Shown here: one piece after another, positions 24,865 through 37,497 of the stretch
Layout of the letters: the number at the start of each line of letters is the position of its first letter
Numbering within the stretch: the stretch's first letter is position 1
Assembly: GCA_023435265.1 (NCBI GenBank)
Contig: JAEYRZ010000114.1
Location: 1-64,000 of the forward strand
Direction: 5' to 3'
DNA: 64,000 nucleotides
From: Pseudomonadota bacterium
GTDB lineage: Bacteria > Desulfobacterota > Desulfobacteria > Desulfobacterales > Desulfosarcinaceae
The notes under the pieces: model-generated
The model's database searches: none
The model's input: the letters and a program-made list of their open reading frames with translations, nothing else
Told to the model about the DNA's origin: nothing
Translations under genes and position numbers: made by a program

Positions 24865-27195
24865 TCATGTTCTCCGGAGGTTCTCAGGTCCTGCGCGGGC
24901 GGTCAGCTCCTCGGCCAATCGGCCGGCCGCCGTCTCGCCCCGGTTGCGGTGGACGAACATGCGGATGGCCAGGTAGACCACGGGCAGAATGCCGCCCACG
25001 ATGAACAGCGTGTCGCCGGGCAGGCGCAGCCACTCCAGCGCGTGAACCGTGGCGCTTTGAAAAAACTCCGGCTCGCGGGCATGCCAATAGCCGTTGGCCA
25101 CCGCGTCGTAGAGCTGCAGAATGCCCATCGGGACAAGGTTGGCGAAGATCATCAGCAAGAGGCCGATGTTCAGACTCCAGAAGGAGATCGCCATGGCGCG
25201 GGTGCTGGCGCGGTCCGGGGGGATGAAGTAGCGCGCCACGAACATGAAAAAGGCAACGGCCAGCATGCCGTAGACGCCCATCATGGCGCCGTGGGCGTGG
25301 TTGGCCGTGAACTGCGTGCCGATTTCATAATAACTGACGATGGGCAGATTGATCAGAAAGCCGAAGACGCCGGCGCCCAGGAAGTTCCAGAACCCCACCG
25401 CCACCAGGAACATTACCGCCCATTTGTGGGGGAAGTCCGCGGCCGAGGCCTGCAGCACGCTACGGTTTCCATCCACGGCGGGCGCGCTCAGGCGCATGAA
25501 GCGCCAGGCCTCGAAAGTCAGCAGCAGCAGCGGAATCACCTCCATGGCCGAAAAAAAGGCGCCGAAAGCCATGAACATGGCGGTAGTGCCGTTGAAATAA
25601 AGGTGGTGCAGGGTGCCGATAACGCCGCCGATGGAGTAGAGGATGATGTCCAGGTAGACGATCCGCGTGGCCACCGTGATGCGCACCACGCCCAGCAGCA
25701 CGAAGAGATAGGCGACCATGATGGTGGTGAACAGTTCCAGGAAGTCTTCGACCCACAGGTGCACCACCCAGAAGCGCCAGAAGTCCATCACCGTGAAGTT
25801 GACCTCTTTCCAGAAGGCCATGCCCGCGGCGTAGAACAGCGGAATGGAGAGGGCGCTGTAGAAGAACAGCCAGGGCATGTTGCCGGGATGCTCGGTTTTC
25901 AGCCGGGCTTTGAGGCCGCGGTAGACGATCACCACCCAGAAGATCATGCCGGTGAGCAGCAGGATCTGCCACAACCGGCCCAGGTCGAGAAATTCCCAGC
26001 CCTGGGTGCCCAGCCAGAACCAGGGACCCCGCCGGGTGATCAAATCCTTGATGCCGCCGGCTTCGCCGAGCAGGCTGCCCACCACCACCAGCACCAGCGC
26101 GCCGAACAGGGCGATGGCCAGTGTGGACTGGCGGCGCGGCTCTCCGCCGGCGATCATGGGCGCCAGAAATATGCCCATGGCCAGGTAGGCCGAAGAGGTG
26201 AAAAAGAGCGCCAGCTGCAAGTGCCACATGCGCGAAAGATTGTAGGGAATCCAGCTGTCCACGGGGATGCCGTAGAAGCTGTCCGGTTCTACATGGTAAT
26301 GGGCGTTCAGCCCGCCCAGCAGGCCCTGGGCCAGAAACAATCCCGCGACCACCAGAAAATACCAGGCTGTGGCGCGCTGCGAGCGGGTGAGATTGACCTC
26401 GCCCGGCGGCCGGAAGGCCAGGTCGTAAGGGGCCGGATCGGCGCGGTGCCAGCCCAGCAGATCGTAGCGTCCGATAAAGAAGAAGAGCAGACCCGCGCCG
26501 CCGAGCAGTGCGATCAGGCTGAGGACGCTCCAGAGCAAGGCATCGGGCGTGGGCGTATTGGCGGCCAATGGTTCCGGGGGCCAGTTGTTGGTATAGGAAT
26601 AATCCCGGTCGGGCCGCACGGCCGAGGAGACCCAGCCCGCCCAGGCAAAGAAGGCCGTGAGCCGGCGGATCTCATCCGGATCGGTGATGGACGGCCGTTT
26701 CAACCCCCTCTGTTGAAGCGGTTCGGCGAAGTATTCGGCGTAGAACCGGCGCAGGGCCTCGAAGGCATGCACCTGGGCGTCCGCCAGGACCAGGCGTTTG
26801 CGCTGCGGATCGTAGCGGTTCTGCTTGAATTCGCCGCGTACCGCGGCTTCGGCCTCGGCTGCCGAGCGCCCGGCCTGGCGGTGGAACGCCACCATGCTCA
26901 GCCCGGCGCGGTGCAGGTATTGGGCGGTAAAATCGGGACCCAGGTAGGCCCCGTGTCCGAAGATCGTGCCGTACTGCATCAGGCCGTATTTCTGGAAAAC
27001 ATGCTGGCCGGCCATGATGTCCGCGCCTGAAAAAAGCGCCTCCCCTCCGGAGGAGACGACCGATTCCGGAATCGGCGGGCTGTCGTCGTAAACCCTGGCG
27101 GCAAGATAGCCCAGGACGGAGAAGCCGATCAGAAAAGTCAACAACGCCGCCTGGAACCATCGGGTGGAAATCACCATGCGCCGGCTGGTTTCCAT
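24865..27195 (-). CDS. norZ: Second quinol-type nitric oxide reductase, divergent paralogue
   Basis: 776 residues, start at ATG 27195 behind CAGGAG. Same architecture as the qNOR at 15932 but clearly divergent in sequence. Metal-site motifs: MWHLQLALFF (heme b His), VHLWVEDFLE (FeB His, Glu and second Glu; the usual Gly is Asp), TLHHLYF (two FeB His) and NHAHGAMMG (heme ligands). Both FeB histidines are present, so it is not an obvious NO dismutase. It begins a minus-strand run with DUF1858, hcp and rubredoxin. No NorR or sigma-54 promoter is seen here, so it is probably under a different regulator than the first qNOR. Whether quinol-site residues are intact needs alignment. Confidence 0.92.
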   Translation of the reverse strand: METSRRMVISTRWFQAALLTFLIGFSVLGYLAARVYDDSPPIPESVVSSGGEALFSGADIMAGQHVFQKYGLMQYGTIFGHGAYLGPDFTAQYLHRAGLSMVAFHRQAGRSAAEAEAAVRGEFKQNRYDPQRKRLVLADAQVHAFEALRRFYAEYFAEPLQQRGLKRPSITDPDEIRRLTAFFAWAGWVSSAVRPDRDYSYTNNWPPEPLAANTPTPDALLWSVLSLIALLGGAGLLFFFIGRYDLLGWHRADPAPYDLAFRPPGEVNLTRSQRATAWYFLVVAGLFLAQGLLGGLNAHYHVEPDSFYGIPVDSWIPYNLSRMWHLQLALFFTSSAYLAMGIFLAPMIAGGEPRRQSTLAIALFGALVLVVVGSLLGEAGGIKDLITRRGPWFWLGTQGWEFLDLGRLWQILLLTGMIFWVVIVYRGLKARLKTEHPGNMPWLFFYSALSIPLFYAAGMAFWKEVNFTVMDFWRFWVVHLWVEDFLELFTTIMVAYLFVLLGVVRITVATRIVYLDIILYSIGGVIGTLHHLYFNGTTAMFMAFGAFFSAMEVIPLLLLTFEAWRFMRLSAPAVDGNRSVLQASAADFPHKWAVMFLVAVGFWNFLGAGVFGFLINLPIVSYYEIGTQFTANHAHGAMMGVYGMLAVAFFMFVARYFIPPDRASTRAMAISFWSLNIGLLLMIFANLVPMGILQLYDAVANGYWHAREPEFFQSATVHALEWLRLPGDTLFIVGGILPVVYLAIRMFVHRNRGETAAGRLAEELTARAGPENLRRT

Positions 27196-27265
27196 GATTT
27201 CTCCTGTTGGACCACAAGGTCCTGCTGAAGGTGGACGCCGGAAGAGAACGGGTATGCCGATCAGG

Positions 27266-27279
27266 ATGCACTAGATCAA
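27266..27279 (-). promoter_or_regulatory. Possible FNR/DNR-type half site upstream of the second qNOR
   Basis: ATGCACTAGATCAA keeps one perfect ATCAA half and only part of the other half of TTGAT-N4-ATCAA. It is centred about 78 bp before the qNOR start. Low certainty on its own. Confidence 0.25.
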
Positions 27280-27470
27280 ACGAAGTGCCGCAGGTATGGG
27301 GTTTATGCGGTAGATTCAGCGCGCAAAGTCTGTATTGAAGCGAGGTGCCTCAAAAGCGGGCGGCAGGAGGGGTGTTTGGCGCCGGACTTGCCGGCTTTCG
27401 CTTTGTGGAGCCAACGCGGCGTAAAAATCCGCGGCACCCGGAAAGCGGTTCGGCCGCTCGGGCGTGCGGT

Positions 27471-28175
27471 TCAGGCCGGAAGCGTTTCGCCGCGCAGGGC
27501 GTCCAGGACGCGTTCCATGACGGCATTGATCCGCTGAAAGCGCTGCGGCCGGGCCAGCATGTCCGCAGGGTCCTGGACGAAACGCGAGCCGTCGAGTTCC
27601 GCGCGGCAGTTTTCGATCAGTTCCGCCGCGGTGTGCGGCGTGGTTTCGAGATGGAACTGCAGGCCCACCACGCGGTCGCCGATGACGAAGCCCTGGTTGG
27701 GACAGGCCCGGCTCGCCCCCAGGGGCCGGGCCCCGGCGGGAAGTTCGAATGTGTCGCCGTGCCAGTGGAAGGCATCGAAGACCGGCGGCAGGCAATCGCG
27801 CAGCACCGTGGCCTGCACCGCCGCGTCTCGGGTCACGGGGAACCAGCCGATTTCCCTGTGGGGGTTGCGCCGGACGGCGGCGCCGGCCGCGTGGGCCAAC
27901 AATTGGGCGCCCAGGCAGATGCCTAAAACGCGCTTGCCTTCGGCCGCGGCATTCGCCAGAAAACGCTTCTCGCGGGTCAGCCAGGGGAAACGCGCCTCGT
28001 CATGAACCCCCATGGGGCCGCCCATGACGATCAAGAGGTCGAAGTCTTCGCATTGCGGCAAACGATCATCCTGGTAAAGCCGGCTGACACTCAGGCGGTC
28101 GCCGCGGCGGGAGAAATAATCCGCCATGCTGCCGATCGCTTCGAAGGGCACGTGGTAGAGGGCATGAACGCGCAT
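27471..28175 (-). CDS. Class I glutamine amidotransferase-like protein (GMP synthase-type)
   Basis: 234 residues from ATG 28175, preceded by AAAGGAGG; the longer frame runs into a repeat element and is not used. The class I triad is visible: nucleophile in GICLGAQLLAHA, then His/Glu in GLQFHLETT. The N-terminal half has the LLIVMGGPMGVHDE oxyanion segment. Stand-alone members hydrolyse glutamine or gamma-glutamyl compounds; several detoxify or recycle gamma-glutamyl amides. No partner synthetase is adjacent. It precedes no evident operon. Confidence 0.9.
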   Translation of the reverse strand: MRVHALYHVPFEAIGSMADYFSRRGDRLSVSRLYQDDRLPQCEDFDLLIVMGGPMGVHDEARFPWLTREKRFLANAAAEGKRVLGICLGAQLLAHAAGAAVRRNPHREIGWFPVTRDAAVQATVLRDCLPPVFDAFHWHGDTFELPAGARPLGASRACPNQGFVIGDRVVGLQFHLETTPHTAAELIENCRAELDGSRFVQDPADMLARPQRFQRINAVMERVLDALRGETLPA

Positions 28176-28189
28176 CCCGCCTCCTTTTG

Positions 28190-28315
28190 ACAGGCTGTTG
28201 AAAAACTCGCCCCAAGCCGTGATGCTGCGTTGCGCAGCGTACTGGCGTATAGGCTGCGCTTTTTGAAGCCGCACGCCTTGCCTGACGGCGCGACGCTCGT
28301 TTTAACAGCCTGTTA
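28190..28315. repeat. MITE-like element with CAGGCTGTT terminal inverted repeats
   Basis: A 126 bp non-coding stretch bounded by ACAGGCTGTTGAAAAAC and GTTTTAACAGCCTGTTA, near-perfect inverted ends about 16 bp long. The interior contains GCTGCGTTGCGCAGC, itself a palindrome. Size and structure fit a miniature inverted-repeat element or a REP-type sequence. It overlaps the spurious N-terminal extension of the amidotransferase frame. Confidence 0.7.
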
Positions 28316-28350
28316 AAGAAAAATTTCGACCCGCCATCGAACGCTAAATT

Positions 28351-29106
<756 letters not shown>

Positions 29107-29141
29107 GTTTTCCACCTCATATCGAATTGCCGGCCTGCCCG

Positions 29142-30344
29142 TCAGCCGCCGATCGCCTCGGCCGGATCCACCTTCAAGGCGACCCGGATGGCCAGGACGC
29201 TTGCCAGAACGCAGATCGCCGCCACGGCGGCAAAACCGCGCACGGCATCACCGGGAAGCAGCAGCACATATTTGGGGAAGTGCGGCGCCCAGAAAGTGGC
29301 TGCGATCTTGCCCACCACGAAGCCGATGACGCCCAATCCCACGGCCTGCTGCAGAATCATCCAGGCAATGGTTCGGTTGCGCGTGCCGATCAGTTTCAGC
29401 ACGGCGATTTCGCGGATCTTGCCCATGGTCAGGGTGTAGATGATAAAGGCCACGATGGCTGCGCTGACGACAGACAGGATCACGAGAAACATTCCGATCT
29501 GGCGGGCCGAGGTGGCGATCAGTTTTCCCACCAGGATGCGCTCCATCTGCGGCCGCGTATAGACCTGCAGGCGCTTCCAGCGGCGGATGGTTTCGGCGGT
29601 CTCCTCGGGTGCATATCCCGGCGAAAGCTGCACCAGCACGGCATTGACATAGGGATTGGTGCTCTGTGAGGCGATCACCGCCTCGAGCACTCCGGGGGCG
29701 GCCGGACGGTTGAACTCCGGATTTGCCGCCGTGCGCCGGCGCTGCCGCACCACTGCATCGTTGTCCTTGAGAAACTGGGCTTCCTGGGCGTCCTTGAGGG
29801 GAATGAAGACCATCGGATCCCCGCTCGAAGAAACCATGCGGCGCGTCAGCCCCACTACGGTATAGTGGTCGCGCCGGATCCGGATCCGTTCGCCGATGCG
29901 CAATCCCGCGCTGACATCGGCCACCGCCTCGTAGTGGCTGCGCGTGATGTGCCGGCCGGCCACCAGATACCCGGGCCAGCCCGGCGCGCCCGGTCCCCCC
30001 GGCACGATTCCCACCACCATGGCGCGCACGTCGCCCTGAGCGCGCCGTATCTGCATGGTGAAGTAGGTGGCGTTGGCGGCGCGCGCCACACCGGGAATCC
30101 CCCGTATGCCGCGGTACAGATCGTCATCGAGGCTCGACGATTCGGCGTAGGGGCCGAGCGTGTCCTGCTGCACCACCCACAGGTCGGCGCCGCTGTTGTC
30201 CAGCAGCACCTTGCCGTCTTCGACCATGCCGCGGTAGATGCCGGCCATGGACAGGGTCACGCCGATCAGCAGCCCCAGCCCCAGGCCGGTGAAGACGAAC
30301 TTGCCCCAGGAATGCAGAATATCCCGTCCCGCCAGACTGATCAC
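29142..30344 (-). CDS. ABC exporter permease, MacB/DevC (FtsX) type
   Basis: 400 residues, GTG start inside the GTGA overlap with the upstream fusion-protein gene. It has one N-terminal membrane helix, a large periplasmic MacB-core domain (about 45-260) and three C-terminal helices with the FtsX pattern IREIAVLKLIGTRNRTIAWM. Such permeases work by mechanotransmission rather than as channels and extrude lipids, glycolipids or peptides. The cargo is unknown. Confidence 0.92.
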   Translation of the reverse strand: MISLAGRDILHSWGKFVFTGLGLGLLIGVTLSMAGIYRGMVEDGKVLLDNSGADLWVVQQDTLGPYAESSSLDDDLYRGIRGIPGVARAANATYFTMQIRRAQGDVRAMVVGIVPGGPGAPGWPGYLVAGRHITRSHYEAVADVSAGLRIGERIRIRRDHYTVVGLTRRMVSSSGDPMVFIPLKDAQEAQFLKDNDAVVRQRRRTAANPEFNRPAAPGVLEAVIASQSTNPYVNAVLVQLSPGYAPEETAETIRRWKRLQVYTRPQMERILVGKLIATSARQIGMFLVILSVVSAAIVAFIIYTLTMGKIREIAVLKLIGTRNRTIAWMILQQAVGLGVIGFVVGKIAATFWAPHFPKYVLLLPGDAVRGFAAVAAICVLASVLAIRVALKVDPAEAIGG

Positions 30345-31534
30345 GACGGCACCCCCGGCAGACGGTCGTATACCTTGAAGCGGCTGCCCGCCGCGAGGGC
30401 GCTGCGGCTGTGGACCACGATCCGCTGGCCGGGAGCGAGACCTTCGAGGATTTGAACCCGTCCGTCCAGGTCCTGTGCGCCGACCATGACCGGGGTGAAG
30501 TTCAAGGTGTCGTCTTCGATCACCCAGACCCCCAGCCGGCCCTCCCGCCGGTGCACGCCCGCATTGGGCACCACAGCCGTTTCGGGCAGGGGCGCGAGGG
30601 TGACGGTGACCTCGGCCAGTTCGCCGACGGCCGGCATCCGTTCGGGGCGGACGTCAAAGACCACTTTGGCCAGCAATTCTTCGGTGACGGCGTCGGCAAG
30701 GGGTTCGACCCGCAGCACGCGGCCGGCCACCGGATTGCCGGGCATCGAGCGCAGCGCGATTTGAGCCGGCAGCCCGGCGCGGAGCCCTGCGGCGGCGAGT
30801 TGATCGAAACGCACGCCGATCCAGAGGTGGCCGGGATCGATCACTTCCAGCACCGATTGGCCGGCGACCACCGTGCTGCCGGGTTCCGCCGCGCGCGCCG
30901 CAACGAGGCCGTCGACCGGCGACACGAAGCGCATCTCCGCCCGCTGTCGAACCCAGCCGTCGAGGTCCGATTGCGCGCGCAGCGCCTCCCGGCGGGCCGA
31001 GTCCAATTCCGCCCGTGCGGCCATCAGGCCCGCTTCCGCAACGCGGTATTCCTGACGCTTGGTCTCGGCCGTTTCGGCGCTCACGATCTGGGCGCCGAGC
31101 AGGTTTTCATACCGCAGGTGCTGGGCCTCGCTGAACGTTTTGCGCGCCGCGGCCTCCTCGACCCGGGCGCGCGCCGCCTGAACGCCGGCCTCGGCCCGCC
31201 GCAACGCGGCGGCCTGGGAGCGGATGCGGTGATCGAGATCGACCGGATCCATTTCGCCCAACACCTGTCCGGCGCGGACCGCATCTCCGACATGCACCTC
31301 CAGCCGTCCGACGCGCCCGGCCATGGTCGGCCCGATGCGGTACGTATAGCGTGCCTCCAGGGTTCCGATGCCGAAGATTTGGGGCGTGAGCGCTCTGGAT
31401 TCCACGAGCGCGGTCGTGACCGGAATCGGCGCCAGAGGACCGGAGCGTACGGCGCTGTAAGCAAAAAGCGCCAGCAGCGGCAGGAGCACCGCCGATAAAG
31501 CCAGCGTGCGGCGGTTTCGAAAGTACGGCTTCAT
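30341..31534 (-). CDS. Periplasmic membrane-fusion (HlyD/DevB-type) protein
   Basis: 397 residues with an N-terminal signal anchor (LALSAVLLPLLALFAY), a split lipoyl/barrel-sandwich domain (GRVGRLEVHVGDAVRAGQVL and RFVSPVDGLVAARAAEPGS), a coiled-coil hairpin rich in Ala, Arg and Glu between them (about 110-190), then beta-barrel domains. It bridges the inner-membrane FtsX-like exporter to an outer-membrane channel; no TolC-like gene is in the window. It is the first gene of the three-gene minus-strand operon and has GAGGTGG before the ATG. Confidence 0.92.
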   Translation of the reverse strand: MKPYFRNRRTLALSAVLLPLLALFAYSAVRSGPLAPIPVTTALVESRALTPQIFGIGTLEARYTYRIGPTMAGRVGRLEVHVGDAVRAGQVLGEMDPVDLDHRIRSQAAALRRAEAGVQAARARVEEAAARKTFSEAQHLRYENLLGAQIVSAETAETKRQEYRVAEAGLMAARAELDSARREALRAQSDLDGWVRQRAEMRFVSPVDGLVAARAAEPGSTVVAGQSVLEVIDPGHLWIGVRFDQLAAAGLRAGLPAQIALRSMPGNPVAGRVLRVEPLADAVTEELLAKVVFDVRPERMPAVGELAEVTVTLAPLPETAVVPNAGVHRREGRLGVWVIEDDTLNFTPVMVGAQDLDGRVQILEGLAPGQRIVVHSRSALAAGSRFKVYDRLPGVPS

Positions 31535-31715
31535 TTATCCACCTCTCTGTTCTTTACGGAAGTTTCGCAGCCTGTCCGGTTTTAGCGGCATTGGAAAGGC
31601 GGGTCTTTGCGCTGGAACAAACAGATTTTTTTTTCGGAGATACGAACAGGGAAGTGGCGTGCCTTAGTGCTCTGTGGCACAAATTCGGTTAGGTATTACG
31701 GGTCGGTTCATTTTA

Positions 31716-31784
31716 TTAACCACAGTGAGCACAGAGGTCACAGAGTATGATTCTATCTTTTTCTCTGTGTCCTCTGTGGTGAAA
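31716..31784. repeat. CACAGAG-type palindromic repeat, copy 2
   Basis: The left arm (31716-31745) has CCACAGTG, CACAGAG and CACAGAG units; the right arm (31763-31783) is CTCTGTGTCCTCTGTGGTGAA. It folds as a hairpin between the exporter operon and the Crp/Fnr gene and closely resembles copy 1 at 20031. Confidence 0.85.
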
Positions 31785-31806
31785 TCAGGCCGGTACGTAC
31801 TCAGGC

Positions 31807-32505
31807 TCAACCTTTTTCGGCGAATTCGACCAGTGCATGCGGTTCGGTGACGGTGATGCGCTCGCGCCCGGATGCAATCCAGCCTTTCTTCTCCCACGCG
31901 CTCAGGGTGCGGCTAACCGTGTACAAGGTGGTGGCCGTGTAGTCGGCCAGCTCCTGGCGGCTGAGGCTGAAATCGATCAGCACGCCCTGCTCCGTGCGCC
32001 GGCCGGAATGCCGCATCAGGCGCAGCAGGGCGCGGGCGATGCGCTGTTCCACCTGTTCCGCGCGCAGTTCCAGGTAACGGTTCTGGAGCTCCTCCAGGCG
32101 GTCCAACAGCATGCGCATGATGTTCAGGGTCATCCGCGGATAGGCGACCAGCAGGCGGTTGATCGCCGCACGCTCCCAGCCGAGCACCTCTACGGCGCCG
32201 ATCGCCTGGGCCGTGACCGGGTATTCTCTCTCTTTCAACAAGGCGATGGCCGCGGTCACCTGCCCCGCGCCCACGTAGCGCATCACCGCCTCCTTGCCCT
32301 GTTCATGCAGCTTCAGCAGTTTGAGGCGGCCCCTGAGCACCAGGTAGCAGCGCTCGGCGGCGTCGCCCTGGCGGAAGATCGTATCCCCCGGACGGAACTG
32401 CCTCCGGGTGCCCTGGGCCATGATGGCGGCCTGTTCTTGTTCGGAGAGTCCGGCCAGCAGGGCTGAAACCGGCACCGGTTCGCCGAATGATTCTCTTTCC
32501 GGCAT
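31807..32505 (-). CDS. Crp/Fnr family transcriptional regulator
   Basis: 232 residues from ATG 32505, chosen for GAGGGGA eight bases upstream; longer frames run across an 18 bp palindrome. Residues about 15-130 are the cyclic-nucleotide-binding-fold sensor (FRPGDTIFRQGDAAERCYLVLRG), then a long dimer helix, then a Crp-type winged helix with recognition region LSRQELADYTATTLYTVSRTLSAWEKKGWI. There is no FNR-type N-terminal cysteine cluster. The fold and context (NO reductases, Hcp) fit a DNR- or HcpR-like NO-responsive regulator, but the effector is not proven. Confidence 0.92.
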   Translation of the reverse strand: MPERESFGEPVPVSALLAGLSEQEQAAIMAQGTRRQFRPGDTIFRQGDAAERCYLVLRGRLKLLKLHEQGKEAVMRYVGAGQVTAAIALLKEREYPVTAQAIGAVEVLGWERAAINRLLVAYPRMTLNIMRMLLDRLEELQNRYLELRAEQVEQRIARALLRLMRHSGRRTEQGVLIDFSLSRQELADYTATTLYTVSRTLSAWEKKGWIASGRERITVTEPHALVEFAEKG

Positions 32506-32523
32506 TGATTTCCCCTCAGTGGG

Positions 32524-32541
32524 GGCACGGCGCGCCGTGCC
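32524..32541. promoter_or_regulatory. Perfect 18 bp palindrome upstream of the Crp/Fnr gene
   Basis: GGCACGGCGCGCCGTGCC reads the same on both strands and sits 19 bp upstream of the chosen Crp/Fnr start, in the divergent region with the anion permease. It could be an operator or an mRNA hairpin. If the longer Crp/Fnr frame were used it would be coding. Confidence 0.4.
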
Positions 32542-32690
32542 GCCCACGGCTGCCTGCGACGGGATTTCCATGGTTGGTTCTGGCATAGGAGGCGTCCCGA
32601 AGGATGTCAATTTAAAATTACCGGAAACTGCATTTCTGTTGAACAGGATCGACCAAAACCATGATTGTGGTTTTCCTGTATCGGGAGTAT

Positions 32691-33947
32691 ATGCCCGTCT
32701 CGCGGTTCTGCTATACGACAGGATTGTCTATGTGGGCGCTGGGGATCTTCACGGTGACGTACATCGGGGTGGCGCTGGGGCATATTCCAGGGCTGCTGCT
32801 GGACCGCAACGGGATCGCCCTGCTGGGCGCCATCGCCATGGTCGTCAGCGGCGCACTGCTGCTGGATCAGGCCGTGGCGAGTATTGATTTTCCCACCATC
32901 CTGCTGCTGTACGCGCTGATGATCGTTTCGGCCCAGCTGCGCCTGGGCGGCTTTTACACGCGCACGGCTCAGACACTCTCCGTTTTCTGCAATCGTCCGC
33001 GGCTCTTTCTGCTGGTCGGCATGCTGGTAAGCGCGGTTCTGTCGGCGATTCTGGCCAACGACATCATCTGCCTGGCGTTCACCCCCATTCTGTCCCTGGC
33101 CCTGATCCTGGCACGCCTCAATCCGATTCCCTTCTTGCTGGGCCTGGCCGTAGCCAGCAATATCGGCTCGGCGGCCACCCTCATCGGCAACCCTCAGAAC
33201 CTGCTCATCGGACAGGTGGGCCGGCTGGATTTCGGCGCCTTTCTGGCCTGGTGCGGCCCGCCTTCGCTGGCGGCCTTCATCGGTGCCTACCTGATTTTGG
33301 TGTGGCGTTATGCCGGGCAATGGCAGGTGCCTCCCGGGGCTCATAGGGACGCGCCGATGCCCGTGTGGCCGGAGTTCGATCCCTGGCAGAGCGCCAAGGG
33401 GATTTTCGTAGTGGCGATGCTGATGGTGCTTTTCTTCACGCGTGTGCCCCGCGAGCTTTCGGCTCTGGCCGCGGCCGGCGCACTGCTGTGCAGCCGCAGA
33501 ATGAAGGCGCGCCACGTGGTCGAACTGGTGGACTGGCACTTGCTGACCCTGTTCTGCGCGCTGTTCATCGTGATAGAAGGCATCGCCCTGGCCGGCATTC
33601 CGGACAAAATGATCGCCCTGCTGGCCGGCGCCGGCATGGATGTCCGCCATCCCCTGACGTTGACCCTCGTCTCCACGGTTTTGAGCAACGTGGTCAGCAA
33701 CGTACCGGCGGTGATGCTCCTGGTGCGGTTTCTGGACGCCACGCAGCCGGAGCAGTGGTACATCCTGGCCATTTCCAGTACGTTCGCCGGAAACCTGATC
33801 ACCATCGGCAGCATCGCCAACCTGATCGTGATAGAGAAGGCCGCGGAAAGCGGCATCGCGATCGATTTCCGGACGCACGCCAAGGTGGGATGCCTGGTGA
33901 CGCTCTGGTCGCTGCTGTGTCTGGTCGGCTGGATATACCTTATTTAA
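32691..33947 (+). CDS. SLC13/ArsB-like anion permease
   Basis: About 418 residues from ATG 32691 (GGGAG just upstream); ATG 32730, giving the family-typical start MWALGIFTVTYIGVALG, is an alternative. About 11 membrane helices; the family's paired re-entrant motifs are seen as LANDIICLAFTPI with ASNIGSAATLIGNPQN, and LSNVVSNVPAVML with STFAGNLITIGSIAN. Members export arsenite or import sodium/dicarboxylate, sulfate or phosphate. The substrate is not determined. It is divergent from the Crp/Fnr gene and converges on sodC with an 8 bp overlap. Confidence 0.88.
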   Translation: MPVSRFCYTTGLSMWALGIFTVTYIGVALGHIPGLLLDRNGIALLGAIAMVVSGALLLDQAVASIDFPTILLLYALMIVSAQLRLGGFYTRTAQTLSVFCNRPRLFLLVGMLVSAVLSAILANDIICLAFTPILSLALILARLNPIPFLLGLAVASNIGSAATLIGNPQNLLIGQVGRLDFGAFLAWCGPPSLAAFIGAYLILVWRYAGQWQVPPGAHRDAPMPVWPEFDPWQSAKGIFVVAMLMVLFFTRVPRELSALAAAGALLCSRRMKARHVVELVDWHLLTLFCALFIVIEGIALAGIPDKMIALLAGAGMDVRHPLTLTLVSTVLSNVVSNVPAVMLLVRFLDATQPEQWYILAISSTFAGNLITIGSIANLIVIEKAAESGIAIDFRTHAKVGCLVTLWSLLCLVGWIYLI

Positions 33948-34464
33948 TCAGCCCGCATGCAATCCGCGAACCGCCGCCGCCCAATTCACGCGGCTGATCT
34001 GCGTAATTATCGCCTCCGGCGTGGATCATCAGGGCACGGCCCTTGATGTCCTCCACTTTGATGCGCGGCGCCAGGACCGGATGATCCGCGCGGCCTTCCT
34101 GGTTGACGTAGAGCGCCGGCAGATCGCCCAGGTGCCCCTCGCCGTAAGGCCCTTCATGTCGGCCGGTCCCTGCCGGATCGTAGTGCCCGCCAGCTGCCTG
34201 GCCCGGCACCATTTTGCCATCCTTTTCAGCCGGGCTGCAGTCGCCGGATTCATGGATGTGAAAGCCGTGCAGACCGGGCGAGAGCCCGGTCAGTTGAGGC
34301 GTGAAAAGTGTTCCGTAGCGGTTGTCGCTCACGATGACCGTGCCGATTTTCTGCCCGACGCCCTCCGTCGTCACATAGTGCATCTCCACCTCGATCTCCT
34401 CGGCGGCGGCCGCGCCGGCGAAAAGGCCCAGGGCCAGCAGGGTGATGCATGCGAGGATCTTCAT
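33940..34464 (-). CDS. sodC: Periplasmic Cu/Zn superoxide dismutase
   Basis: 174 residues from ATG 34464, behind AAGGAGG. A Sec signal peptide (KILACITLLALGLFAGAAAA) gives export to the periplasm. Copper and zinc ligands are visible in HGFHIHESGDC, GGHYDP, EGHLGD and MIHAGGDNYAD, and the conserved C-terminal GGGGSRIACG completes the fold with its disulfide partner. It dismutates superoxide outside the cytoplasm and protects against superoxide plus NO. It converges on the anion permease; a strictly anaerobic lifestyle with oxygen exposure is compatible. Confidence 0.95.
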   Translation of the reverse strand: MKILACITLLALGLFAGAAAAEEIEVEMHYVTTEGVGQKIGTVIVSDNRYGTLFTPQLTGLSPGLHGFHIHESGDCSPAEKDGKMVPGQAAGGHYDPAGTGRHEGPYGEGHLGDLPALYVNQEGRADHPVLAPRIKVEDIKGRALMIHAGGDNYADQPRELGGGGSRIACGLIK

Positions 34465-34580
34465 CGTTTTCCTCCTTGGGCGGCGGCCGGTTTTCGCGCC
34501 CGCCTGCCGTTTAAAAATGATGTTCAACATAATACCGGACCCGGCCCGTAAAAGGGGGAACTTGGATGTATGTTGGCCGT

Positions 34581-34602
34581 AGGGGCGGTGCGAACCGCCC
34601 CT
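34581..34602 (-). terminator. Hairpin AGGGGCGGT-N4-ACCGCCCCT after uvrA
   Basis: A perfect 9 bp stem with tetraloop 16 bp beyond the uvrA stop. Similar GGGGCGGT...ACCGCCCC hairpins are a common dispersed repeat in bacterial genomes, so it may be both repeat and terminator. Confidence 0.65.
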
Positions 34603-34617
34603 GCCTCGCGCGGGATT

Positions 34618-37497
<2,880 letters not shown>

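Noticed and set aside
24865..27195. NO dismutase instead of qNOR
   Set aside because: Both FeB histidines (HHLYF) and the glutamates are present, whereas NO dismutases carry active-site changes.
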